Positions 1-5,561 of a stretch of 6,608 nucleotides of DNA are shown piece by piece. The DNA comes from SAR324 cluster bacterium (GTDB lineage Bacteria > SAR324 > JACQKK01): positions 1-6,608 of the forward strand of contig JAPUJL010000328.1 in assembly GCA_027296185.1 (NCBI GenBank), read 5' to 3'. The translations under genes were made by a program, and so were the position numbers. Within the stretch, counting starts at the first letter, position 1. The number at the start of each line of letters is the position of its first letter. The notes under the pieces were generated by a model that was given only the letters and a program-made list of their open reading frames with translations, was not told the origin of the DNA and did not search any database.

Positions 1-661
1 CGCGTTGCAGGCCCGTCGGCGTGTCGATCGCCAGGAGCCGGCCCTCATGGATTATTGCCACGCGCTGGCAGATCAGTGACACCTCGGCCAGAATGTGCGT
101 GCTCATCATCACCGTGTGCGCCTGGCCGAATGAGCGGATCACCTCCCGCGTTTCCTGCACCTGGCCCGGGTCGAGCCCGATCGTGGGCTCGTCCAGCAGC
201 AGCACATCCGGCTTGCCTAGGAGCGACTGGGCAAGTCCCACGCGCTGCCGGTATCCCTTCGAGAGCTTGTACACTTCGCTCCGGAACACGTCCTCCAGGC
301 GGCAAGCCTGGGAGACGCGGTCGAGTTCCGCGGCAATTTCCGCGCGTGGGACGTTCTTGACCTTGGCGACGAAGCGCAGGTAGCCCGCCACGTCGAGCGT
401 GTCGTAGAGCGGCGGATGCTCGGGCAGGTAGCCGATCCGCTTGGCGGCTTGCAGGTTTTGCGTGGCCATGTCGAACCCGGCCACGGTCACCGTGCCTCTG
501 GTCGCGGTAGTGAACCCGGCGATCATGCGTAGCGTAGTCGTCTTTCCCGCACCGTTCGGGCCGAGAAAGCCGAGAATCTCACCCTGCTGCACTTCAAACG
601 TCAGGTTCTCTACGACAATTTTGGAACCGTATCGCTTGGATACGGCTTCGAGCGAAATCAT
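1..661 (-). CDS. GldA/NatA-type ABC transporter ATP-binding protein (3' end outside window)
   Basis: This is the nucleotide-binding subunit of an ABC-2-type exporter. It binds and hydrolyses ATP at the inner face of the cytoplasmic membrane to drive a separate permease. The first 220 residues are visible, starting MISLEAVSKRYG. Walker A is GPNGAGKTT at 34-42. The Q-loop position reads GYLPE (77-81), with Glu in place of Gln, as is common in this subfamily. The signature is the variant LSKGYRQR (133-140) typical of GldA-like proteins. Walker B VLLLDEPT is at 153-160, the D-loop GLDP at 162-165 and the H-loop STH at 187-189. All catalytic motifs are intact, and only the C-terminal tail (families are usually about 300 residues) is cut off by the window edge. 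The permease and GldG-like partners would be expected further left. No Shine-Dalgarno sequence precedes the ATG, and a -10-like box six bases upstream hints at leaderless expression. The substrate cannot be told from sequence. Confidence 0.93.
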   Translation of the reverse strand, partial: MISLEAVSKRYGSKIVVENLTFEVQQGEILGFLGPNGAGKTTTLRMIAGFTTATRGTVTVAGFDMATQNLQAAKRIGYLPEHPPLYDTLDVAGYLRFVAKVKNVPRAEIAAELDRVSQACRLEDVFRSEVYKLSKGYRQRVGLAQSLLGKPDVLLLDEPTIGLDPGQVQETREVIRSFGQAHTVMMSTHILAEVSLICQRVAIIHEGRLLAIDTPTGLQR

Positions 662-667
662 GAAGCA

Positions 668-697
668 AAAATACCGCTGTGGGGGGAAGAACAAAAA
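668..697 (-). promoter_or_regulatory. weak sigma70-like promoter for the ABC ATPase gene, possibly leaderless
   Basis: On the minus strand a TTGTTC (697-692) lies 15 bases before a TATTTT (673-668). TATTTT ends six bases before the ATG at 661. A transcript from it would start at or next to the start codon. This fits the absence of a ribosome binding site, but the spacer is short and the -35 matches poorly. The -35 overlaps the T-tract of the upstream terminator. Confidence 0.22.
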
Positions 698-725
698 ATA
701 GGGGGAGCCCTAACAGGACTCCCCC
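692..725 (-). terminator. intrinsic terminator downstream of the lactonase-like gene
   Basis: Read on the minus strand, a stem of seven perfect pairs (725-719 with 707-701, CTCCCCC on the plus strand against GGGGGAG) continues after one C/A mismatch with two more G-C pairs. It closes on the loop at 711-715. It is followed directly by TATTTTTTG (700-692), the expected uridine tract. It lies about 40 bases after the lactonase stop codon and about 30 before the ABC ATPase start, so the two minus-strand genes are probably separate transcription units. Confidence 0.8.
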
Positions 726-763
726 CATGGAACTTTCGAAAAGTCAGAATAGCTGTGTCTCCG

Positions 764-1627
764 CTACCGGATCCACTTGTTGTACAACCCACTACTGTAC
801 TGATTGGCGCTGTGGCCCATGACGAGCTCGGCGCCTTGCAGGTCGCGGATCAACTTCAGCCGGTCGATCGAGGCGAAGTACTGCTGCACCGAGAAGTTCA
901 GCCCGGCCGGATAGCCTTCCAGATTTTCTTCCATCCAGATCGCATCGCCCGCGACGACCAGCGGGCCAGATTTCAGCTTCACGTACACCGAGGACGTGCC
1001 CAGCGTGTGGCCGCGCGTGTCCATCACCACCACGGAGCCGTCGCCGAAGACGTCATAGTCGCCGTTGAGCGGCGCCCAGTTGAATGCGTTGGTGCCCGCG
1101 TGGTCGGCGTCGACGAACGCCGGGCCGGCTTGAAATGGGGCCTGCCAGCGCGCCTGATAGATTTCATCCTGCTGCGCGAAGATAATCGCGTTTTCGAACA
1201 TCTTCAGGTTGCCGGCGTGGTCCAGATGGGCGTGACTCATCACGTAAGCTTTCACGTCAGAGATCTTGTAGCCCAACTTCTTGAGCTGCATGTCGATCAC
1301 GTCGGCGCGGGTTTGGCTCGGCTGAAGGAGGTCGCACATCCCTTCGGCCCAGTAACTCTTGCAACCGCCATCCGAGACAGCGATGTTGTTACCGGAGTCA
1401 TACACGACCAGCCCTTTGGGGTGGTCGATGACGGCCATCATGATCGGGATCGTGATGTCGCGATCCTGGTCTTCAGGAAAAGAGGGAATCAGGACTCGGA
1501 TACTGAAGGGACCTAAGGTCCCGCTCGACATCAGATATACGCCTCTCGCTGTTTGCGCGGAAGCGAACGACGCGCCCATGATACACGTCGCGACCAGCGA
1601 GGCCGCGATAATTGAAAACTTTTTCAT
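764..1627 (-). CDS. exported metallo-beta-lactamase-fold hydrolase, AHL-lactonase-like
   Basis: This is a complete 287-residue protein. Residues 1-24 form a Sec signal peptide (MKKF n-region, hydrophobic core, ASA cleavage site before Gln25), so the mature enzyme should be periplasmic or secreted. The zinc-binding motif HAHLDH is at 132-137. Further ligands are at His207 (RGHTLGTSS), Asp228 (VAGDAIW) and His272 (MGHS). This is the same order and spacing as the dinuclear centre of N-acyl-homoserine lactonases of the AiiA/AttM type. Trp231 stands where AiiA has a catalytic-site tyrosine. Cys89 and Cys98 could form a disulfide. Hydrolysis of a lactone or ester is therefore likely, and quorum quenching is possible but unproven. 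The ATG at 1627 is chosen because the signal peptide begins there and a GGAG lies nine bases upstream. The reading frame stays open far upstream, but that part is antisense to the DUF4340-like frame and looks non-coding. GC is lower than in the genes to the right. Confidence 0.9.
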   Translation of the reverse strand: MKKFSIIAASLVATCIMGASFASAQTARGVYLMSSGTLGPFSIRVLIPSFPEDQDRDITIPIMMAVIDHPKGLVVYDSGNNIAVSDGGCKSYWAEGMCDLLQPSQTRADVIDMQLKKLGYKISDVKAYVMSHAHLDHAGNLKMFENAIIFAQQDEIYQARWQAPFQAGPAFVDADHAGTNAFNWAPLNGDYDVFGDGSVVVMDTRGHTLGTSSVYVKLKSGPLVVAGDAIWMEENLEGYPAGLNFSVQQYFASIDRLKLIRDLQGAELVMGHSANQYSSGLYNKWIR

Positions 1628-1636
1628 GTCTAGATT

Positions 1637-1640
1637 CTCC
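1637..1640 (-). promoter_or_regulatory. ribosome binding site of the lactonase-like gene
   Basis: GGAG on the minus strand, nine bases before the ATG at 1627. It decides the start: the frame is open for about 700 more bases upstream, but only this ATG combines a Shine-Dalgarno sequence with a signal peptide. Confidence 0.65.
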
Positions 1641-1649
1641 AGAGAGTCG

Positions 1650-1676
1650 AGGTCCACCGCGCCGCGGCGCGGACCT
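1650..1676. repeat. 16-bp perfect GC palindrome with flanking arms in the lactonase leader
   Basis: Positions 1657-1672 read the same on both strands (CCGCGCCGCGGCGCGG). The flanks AGGT (1650-1653) and ACCT (1673-1676) also pair. Alternatively AGGTCC (1650-1655) pairs with GGACCT (1671-1676) around an inner GCGCC/GGCGC stem, leaving a three-base bulge. It sits 10 bases upstream of the lactonase ribosome binding site. It could be an RNA hairpin in the leader or a dimeric operator, and no regulator is identifiable. Confidence 0.6.
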
Positions 1677-1816
1677 AGTGTCGCCCCGTCGCAAAACATA
1701 AGGTCGGGAGCCCAGGGGATTCCTCTTATGACATTGTGATCGGACTGGCAAGAACAAACTGAGGGCGTGTAATCAAGTCCGCCAGGCGGCGCCCCCCTGG
1801 CTCGCGAGACCTGCGG

Positions 1817-2275
1817 TTGCTTCACCTTCCTTCGGCGGGGTGTGGTTCCAGCACGCCGGGGGCACCGTCGTCGCGCCAGGACCCTGCCCGCCGCTTCCGT
1901 CCAAAACCCACCGGCGCGGAAGCGGACCCGGAGCAGACAAAAGATCTGGACACGGTGATCGATTTCATCGCCCGGACGATTTACGACCGGCGCATTACGC
2001 CGACGGAGCCCCTGAGCGAGTACGGCTTGGCCGATCCGCCCATCGTCGTGATCTTCTATCCGCGAGCGCCGGATGGCTCGGTGGAGCCCAAGGCCCTGGC
2101 CATCCTCTATGTCGGCGATACCTTGCCGAGCACCTACGCGTACTACACGCGGGTACCGGGCGATTCCGACCTCACGATCATCCCCTTGTACCAGGTGAAC
2201 TCCCTGATCAAGTTCGCCTTCGACATCGAACTCTCGCCACCGGGCCTGCGATTCTCCGACATTAACAGAGGCTGA
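1817..2275 (+). CDS. DUF4340-like protein, C-terminal part; probably a 5'-truncated remnant
   Basis: The convincing part runs from about residue 34 (ADPEQTKDLDTVIDF) through LSEYGLADPPIVVIFY and ILYVGDTLPSTYAYYTRV to the stop. The EYGL-x-x-PP motif followed by a VGD...YAYY-R strand matches my memory of DUF4340. Proteins of that family are membrane-anchored, of unknown function, and commonly encoded with GldA/GldG-type ABC transporters. Several features suggest a broken gene. There is no methionine anywhere in the frame. The only starts are a TTG at 1817 and a GTG at 1955, neither with a ribosome binding site. The first roughly 33 residues are Arg/Pro/Ser-rich and unlike the rest. The expected N-terminal membrane anchor is missing. 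Another frame over about 1889-1913 reads LPAASVQNPPA, which would join naturally to the downstream sequence, so a frameshift near 1910-1925 is possible. It may be a pseudogene or an assembly artefact. The family call is from memory only. Confidence 0.5.
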   Translation: MLHLPSAGCGSSTPGAPSSRQDPARRFRPKPTGAEADPEQTKDLDTVIDFIARTIYDRRITPTEPLSEYGLADPPIVVIFYPRAPDGSVEPKALAILYVGDTLPSTYAYYTRVPGDSDLTIIPLYQVNSLIKFAFDIELSPPGLRFSDINRG

Positions 2276-2356
2276 GCAGCGGTTTTCCGGCCCACGGCCA
2301 TATGGGGAAAGGGGCGTCCGATGCATGGGCGCCGCTGGCGGCGCGCGGTCCCGCGG

Positions 2357-2385
2357 TTGCGCGGCCCGGTGGGCTGGGATAGATT
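2357..2385 (+). promoter_or_regulatory. weak sigma70-like promoter candidate for the epimerase-dehydrogenase operon
   Basis: TTGCGC (2357-2362), a 17-base spacer, then TAGATT (2380-2385). The match is 3/6 and 4/6, but spacing is ideal and it lies in the 257-base gap before the epimerase, the only place the operon promoter could lie if it is not read through from upstream. The rest of the gap holds two small GC hairpins (2329-2344 and 2437-2451) and nothing else I can recognise. Confidence 0.22.
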
Positions 2386-2532
2386 CAGCGCAATGAGCCG
2401 CCCCCGCCTCCCTCGTCCGATTATCCGTTCAGGCTTGAGCGCGCTGCGCTCCCCGGCGGTCTCCACGGGTTTCGCGCCGACCTGCCCGTCCGCGCGTGAA
2501 GTTTCGACGAACGGCTTCCCGCAGCGCGGATC

Positions 2533-3540
2533 ATGACGTTCCTCGTCACCGGCAGCGCGGGATTCATCGGCAACGCCCTGGCGATGCGGCTCGTCGAGGA
2601 GGGCGAGCGGGTGGTGGGACTGGACAACCTCAATCCCTACTACGACGTCGACTTGAAGCGGGCGCGGCTGGCCCGGCTCTCGGATCGCGCGCGCTACACC
2701 CATGTGGAAGCGTCGCTGGAGGATCGGGAGGCGGTGAACGCACTGTTCGCCGAGCACCGCCCGGCCCGGGTGTATCACCTGGCCGCGCAGGCGGGGGTGC
2801 GCTACTCCCTGACCAATCCTCATGCTTACGTGAACAGCAACGTGTTGGGGTTCCTGAATATTTTGGAGGCTTGCCGGGACCAGGGAGTGGAGCATCTGAT
2901 CTTCGCCTCCAGCAGCTCGGTCTATGGCGCCAATACCAAGATGCCTTTTTCGGAGCACGATCCGGCCGATCACCCCGTGAGCCTCTATGCCGCCACCAAG
3001 AAGGCCAACGAGCTGATGGCCCATGCCTACAGCCACCTCTACGGCGTTCCGGCGACCGGCCTGCGCTTCTTCACGGTGTATGGGCCCTGGGGGCGGCCGG
3101 ACATGGTGCTGTTTCTGTTTTCCCAGGCCATTCTGGCGGGTGAGCCGATCAAGGTGTTCAACCGCGGGAACATGCGGCGCGACTTCACCTTCATCGACGA
3201 TGTGATCGAGGGTGTCGTCCGGGTGGGCGCCCGGCCGCCCGAGCCCAGCGAGACGGCGCCGGGAGAGGCCCTGGACCCCGCCCGCAGCCATGCGCCCTAC
3301 CGGCTGTACAACATCGGCAATAACAATCCCGTGGAGCTGGAACGGTTCATCGAGGTGCTCGAGCGCAAGCTGGGGCGCGAAGCCCGGCGGGAGTTGCTGC
3401 CGATTCAGCCCGGGGACGTGCCGGCCACCTTCGCCGACGTCTCCGACCTGGAGCGTGACGTGGGTTTCCGGCCCGCCACTGCGATCGAGGAGGGCGTCTC
3501 GCGCTTCGTGGATTGGTATCGAGAGTACTACCAGGTATGA
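2533..3540 (+). CDS. NAD-dependent UDP-sugar 4-epimerase, UDP-glucuronate 4-epimerase type
   Basis: This is a 335-residue extended short-chain dehydrogenase. It oxidises and re-reduces C4 of a UDP-hexuronic acid, interconverting gluco and galacto forms in the cytoplasm. The NAD-binding motif GSAGFIG is at 7-13, with Asp31 after the second strand to bind the ribose. The serine-rich FASSSSVYG is at 124-132 and contains the catalytic Ser. The YAATK motif gives Tyr152 and Lys156. The loop NLNPYYDVDLKRARL (32-46) and the C-terminal VDWYREYY are typical of the CapI/LspL UDP-glucuronate 4-epimerases rather than GalE or TviC. Length is normal for the family. The ATG is directly before TFLVTG, so no other start fits, although no good ribosome binding site precedes it. 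The stop overlaps the start of the next gene (ATGA), so the two are co-translated. The true substrate may be the product of that neighbour. GC is high throughout. Confidence 0.92.
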   Translation: MTFLVTGSAGFIGNALAMRLVEEGERVVGLDNLNPYYDVDLKRARLARLSDRARYTHVEASLEDREAVNALFAEHRPARVYHLAAQAGVRYSLTNPHAYVNSNVLGFLNILEACRDQGVEHLIFASSSSVYGANTKMPFSEHDPADHPVSLYAATKKANELMAHAYSHLYGVPATGLRFFTVYGPWGRPDMVLFLFSQAILAGEPIKVFNRGNMRRDFTFIDDVIEGVVRVGARPPEPSETAPGEALDPARSHAPYRLYNIGNNNPVELERFIEVLERKLGREARRELLPIQPGDVPATFADVSDLERDVGFRPATAIEEGVSRFVDWYREYYQV

Positions 3541-4823
3541 GCCACGGCAGAACCATCTCCTTGCTGGGCCTCGGCTACGTGGGCCTGCCCGTCGCGGTGG
3601 CCTTCGGCCGGAAGCAGCGCGTGGTGGGCTTCGACCTCGACCCGCGGCGCATCGCCGAACTGCGCGAGGGCCGGGACCATACAGGGGAAGTGGCCTCGGA
3701 GCAGTTGCAAGCCGCCGACGTTTTGTACACAGACGATCCGGAGGCGTTGCGGGAGGCGGACTTCCATATCGTCGCCGTTCCCACGCCCATCGATAGGGAG
3801 CAGCGGCCCGATCTGAGCGCGTTGACGGGGGCCTCGGAACTGCTCGGTCCACGGCTGAGCAAGGGCGATATCGTGGTCTACGAATCCACGGTTTACCCGG
3901 GCGTCACGGAAGAGATCTGCCAGCCGATCCTGGAACGCAGCAGCGGACTGAAGGGGGGCGAGGAATTCTATCTCGGCTATTCACCGGAGCGAATCAACCC
4001 GGGGGACCCGGAGCACGGATTCACGCGGATCACCAAAGTCGTCTCGGCCCAGGACCCGCGGACGCTGGACGTGGTGGCCGCCGTCTACGCCAGCGTGGTC
4101 GAGGCGGGGGTCTTCCGCGCCGCGGACATCCGGACCGCCGAGGCGGCGAAGGTGATCGAGAATACCCAGCGGGACCTCAACATCGCGCTGGTCAACGAGC
4201 TGTCGATGATCTTCGAGCGGATGGGGATCGACACTCACGACGTGCTGGCCGCCGCCCGCACCAAGTGGAACTTTTTGCCCTTCACCCCGGGCCTCGTGGG
4301 CGGCCATTGCATCGGCGTCGACCCCTACTACCTTACCTACAAGGCGGAGCAGGTCGGATACCACCCGGAAATGATTCTGGCCGGGCGCCGCATCAACGAC
4401 GGCATGGGCCGCCGCGTGGCCGCCGCCGTGATCGAGGGGCTCGCCGAGAGCGGGCGGGGCGCCGGCGGCTCCACGGTGGCGATCCTGGGGCTGACCTTCA
4501 AGGAGGACGTGCCCGACCTGCGCAACACCCAGGTCGTCGACATCGCGCGGGATTTGGAGCGGGCGGGGGCGGGCGTGCGCATTCACGACCCGCTGGCCCT
4601 GCCCGAGCAGGCCCGCAGCGAGTGCGGGCTGGATCTCGTGTCCCTCGAGGAGTTGGGACCCGCCGATGCGGTGGTGGTGGCGGTGGCCCACCGGGCGTAC
4701 CGCGAGGGCGGGTGGCCCCTGGTGCAGGGGATTTTGCGCAACGGCGCGGGGCAGGTGGCCGACGTGCGCGCCATCCTGGACAAGGCGCGGGTTCCGGCCG
4801 GGTGCCGGTTATGGCGCCTGTGA
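3537..4823 (+). CDS. tviB: UDP-N-acetylhexosamine 6-dehydrogenase, TviB/WbpO type
   Basis: This 428-residue enzyme oxidises C6 of UDP-GlcNAc or UDP-GalNAc twice with NAD+ to give the uronic acid, a precursor of capsule or O-antigen. The Rossmann motif GLGYVG is at 11-16. The catalytic set matches UDP-glucose/HexNAc dehydrogenases: Lys205 (EAAK), Asn209 (VIENTQRDLN), Cys258 and Asp262 (GGHCIGVD). KWNFLPF lies shortly before, and the C-terminal NAD/UDP domain begins near AILGLTFKEDVPDLRNTQ. The wording YESTVYPG, GYSPERINPGD and IENTQRDLNIALVNEL is that of Vi-polysaccharide TviB rather than of UDP-glucose dehydrogenase. The ATG at 3537 overlaps the epimerase stop, giving translational coupling. 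An in-frame TTG at 3513 would add eight residues inside the upstream gene and is less likely. UDP-GlcNAc versus UDP-GalNAc specificity cannot be fixed from sequence. No glycosyltransferases are nearby. Confidence 0.93.
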   Translation: MSHGRTISLLGLGYVGLPVAVAFGRKQRVVGFDLDPRRIAELREGRDHTGEVASEQLQAADVLYTDDPEALREADFHIVAVPTPIDREQRPDLSALTGASELLGPRLSKGDIVVYESTVYPGVTEEICQPILERSSGLKGGEEFYLGYSPERINPGDPEHGFTRITKVVSAQDPRTLDVVAAVYASVVEAGVFRAADIRTAEAAKVIENTQRDLNIALVNELSMIFERMGIDTHDVLAAARTKWNFLPFTPGLVGGHCIGVDPYYLTYKAEQVGYHPEMILAGRRINDGMGRRVAAAVIEGLAESGRGAGGSTVAILGLTFKEDVPDLRNTQVVDIARDLERAGAGVRIHDPLALPEQARSECGLDLVSLEELGPADAVVVAVAHRAYREGGWPLVQGILRNGAGQVADVRAILDKARVPAGCRLWRL

Positions 4824-4826
4824 ACC

Positions 4827-4854
4827 TTGAGCTTCTCCAGGAGCGGTCTATAAA
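4827..4854 (+). promoter_or_regulatory. sigma70-like promoter just after the dehydrogenase stop codon
   Basis: TTGAGC (4827-4832), a 16-base spacer, then TATAAA (4849-4854). The hexamers match consensus at 4/6 and 5/6, the best-looking promoter on the plus strand of this window, and the box is AT-rich in otherwise GC-rich DNA. A transcript would begin near 4861 and run into the structured non-coding stretch and the 53-residue protein gene. Confidence 0.5.
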
Positions 4855-4864
4855 GAAGGTTTGA

Positions 4865-5192
4865 GTGCCGGGTGCCGCTAATTGGGCGCCCCGCCCCGCA
4901 CAACCGGTGCACGGTTAGCCAATTGTCGAGACCTATGGCTTCGGGCGGCAGACGTGCTAAAACCTCGGGCTCCATCGAAAATTCGGAATTCAGGGATCGC
5001 ACTCGAGGGAGCAGGCAACGTTCTTGCACCGACGGTTGGCGTGGCATGGAGCATAGGCACGCATGGATCGCGAAACCGGGAGAATCCCGCGCCCGCCGAT
5101 CAGCCGGACGGCCGTAACGTCCGGTGCGGCAGGCACCTGGAACCATCCCGGAAGCGCCGAGCACTACACCCCGTAGGTACCACGAGGATGAA
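4865..5192 (+). other. 328-base non-coding stretch with stem-loops; possible long structured leader or small RNA
   Basis: No convincing reading frame covers this interval. Visible elements are as follows. AACCG/CGGTT arms lie near 4902-4916. At 5070-5092, GCG/CGC and CGGGA/TCCCG pair around a GAA loop with an AAAC bulge. At 5104-5124, CCGGACG and CGTCCGG form seven perfect pairs with a seven-base loop. At 5123-5137, GGTGC/GCACC shares two bases with the preceding stem, so these two cannot fully form together. With the promoter-like element at 4827-4854 this could be a leader of about 330 nt for the 53-residue protein. It does not match any riboswitch consensus I know. Confidence 0.35.
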
Positions 5193-5354
5193 ATGACTAT
5201 CCCCGAAATCGTCTTGTCCGAAGAGGATTTGGACGCCCTGGACGAAATGAAAGCCAAGGCCGACGCGTCACGGACGGCGCAGAAATCCCAGAAGCGCTCC
5301 GGCATGCCGGAGCTTGGGGACGACGAGCTGGACGTTTCCGCTATCGACGAGTAA
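5193..5354 (+). CDS. unrecognised 53-residue acidic protein
   Basis: I do not recognise this protein. It begins MTIPEIVLSEEDLDALDEM and ends DDELDVSAIDE. It has 15 Asp/Glu against 6 Lys/Arg, with no Cys, His or aromatic residue. The N-terminal third (about 5-25) could form an acidic amphipathic helix, the middle (26-36) is basic and polar, and the tail is acidic and likely disordered. There is no signal peptide or membrane segment. It appears genuinely coding: GAGG lies five bases before the ATG, and 41 of 52 sense codons end in G or C, as in the neighbouring genes. An in-frame GTG at 5124 would give a longer form but lacks a ribosome binding site and would run through the stem-loop region. 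It is read toward, and convergent with, the formate dehydrogenase gene. Roles such as a small regulator, chaperone-like adaptor or peptide precursor are all conceivable, and none is supported. Confidence 0.65.
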   Translation: MTIPEIVLSEEDLDALDEMKAKADASRTAQKSQKRSGMPELGDDELDVSAIDE

Positions 5355-5413
5355 ATACCGCCGTTTCGTTCGGTGAGAGCGGTGCCATCGGTCATCGCCC
5401 GCCCCGAACATGT

Positions 5414-5454
5414 GCCCCCATCCGGCCGGTTTCTCCTGGCGGGGGCCTCCGGAT
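5414..5454. repeat. interleaved inverted repeats (pseudoknot-like order)
   Basis: GCCCCC (5414-5419) can pair with GGGGGC (5441-5446), and ATCCGG (5420-5425) with CCGGAT (5449-5454). The order A-B-A'-B' allows either a pseudoknot or two exclusive hairpins. The stems are only six pairs each and GC-rich, so chance is possible. Confidence 0.3.
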
Positions 5455-5473
5455 TCCTTATCCTTCCATGAGT

Positions 5474-5493
5474 CCGCCGCCTGCAGGCGGCGG
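5474..5493. repeat. 20-bp perfect palindrome
   Basis: CCGCCGCC, then TGCA, then GGCGGCGG: every base pairs with its mirror. It lies in the convergent gap between the 53-residue protein gene and the end of the formate dehydrogenase gene, with no T-tract on either side. As RNA it would form eight G-C pairs closed by a tetraloop. As DNA it is a symmetrical site. Confidence 0.6.
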
Positions 5494-5536
5494 TCAGGGC
5501 CACTCCCGCGCGCCACGGGCGCCGCCGTCGTTTCCG

Positions 5537-5561
5537 CGATCGGGATCGACACTCCCGATCG
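5537..5561. repeat. inverted repeat, nine-bp arms
   Basis: CGATCGGGA (5537-5545) and TCCCGATCG (5553-5561) are exact reverse complements separated by TCGACAC. It abuts the next inverted repeat with no gap. Confidence 0.6.

Noticed and set aside
1628..2326. A long minus-strand open frame upstream of and in frame with the lactonase gene (520 codons in total).
   Set aside because: It is antisense to the DUF4340-like frame. Its upstream part is Arg/Pro-rich with no domain features, and the signal peptide and ribosome binding site place the true start at 1627.
2394..2536. A 47-codon frame starting ATGAGCCGC whose stop overlaps the epimerase start.
   Set aside because: No ribosome binding site, Pro/Arg/Ser-rich translation without any motif; the overlap is probably fortuitous.
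2143..3852. A 569-codon minus-strand open frame across the epimerase gene.
   Set aside because: It is the mirror of high-GC codon usage in the epimerase and dehydrogenase genes. The translation is His/Arg/Gly-rich with no recognisable motif.
4810..4864. A 17-codon plus-strand frame (MAPVNLELLQERSIKKV) overlapping the dehydrogenase 3' end.
   Set aside because: It has no ribosome binding site, contains the promoter-like element and shows no sign of conservation that can be judged here.
5031..5060. A possible sigma54 promoter (TTGGC...AGCA) ahead of the small acidic gene.
   Set aside because: The spacing between the GG and GC elements is 11 rather than the required 10 bases and the flanking consensus is poor.
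5104..5124. The AGCCGGA...ACGTCCGGT pattern resembles a stem found near the end of group II intron reverse-transcriptase regions.
   Set aside because: No reverse-transcriptase frame, no domain V sequence and no further intron features are present, so the match is likely coincidence in GC-rich DNA.
5058..5137. Loose similarity to a class I cyclic-di-GMP riboswitch (CACGCA, then AAACC, a hairpin, then GGCCGTAA).
   Set aside because: The invariant GACGCAAAGCC segment and the second conserved stem are absent; too few conserved bases agree.
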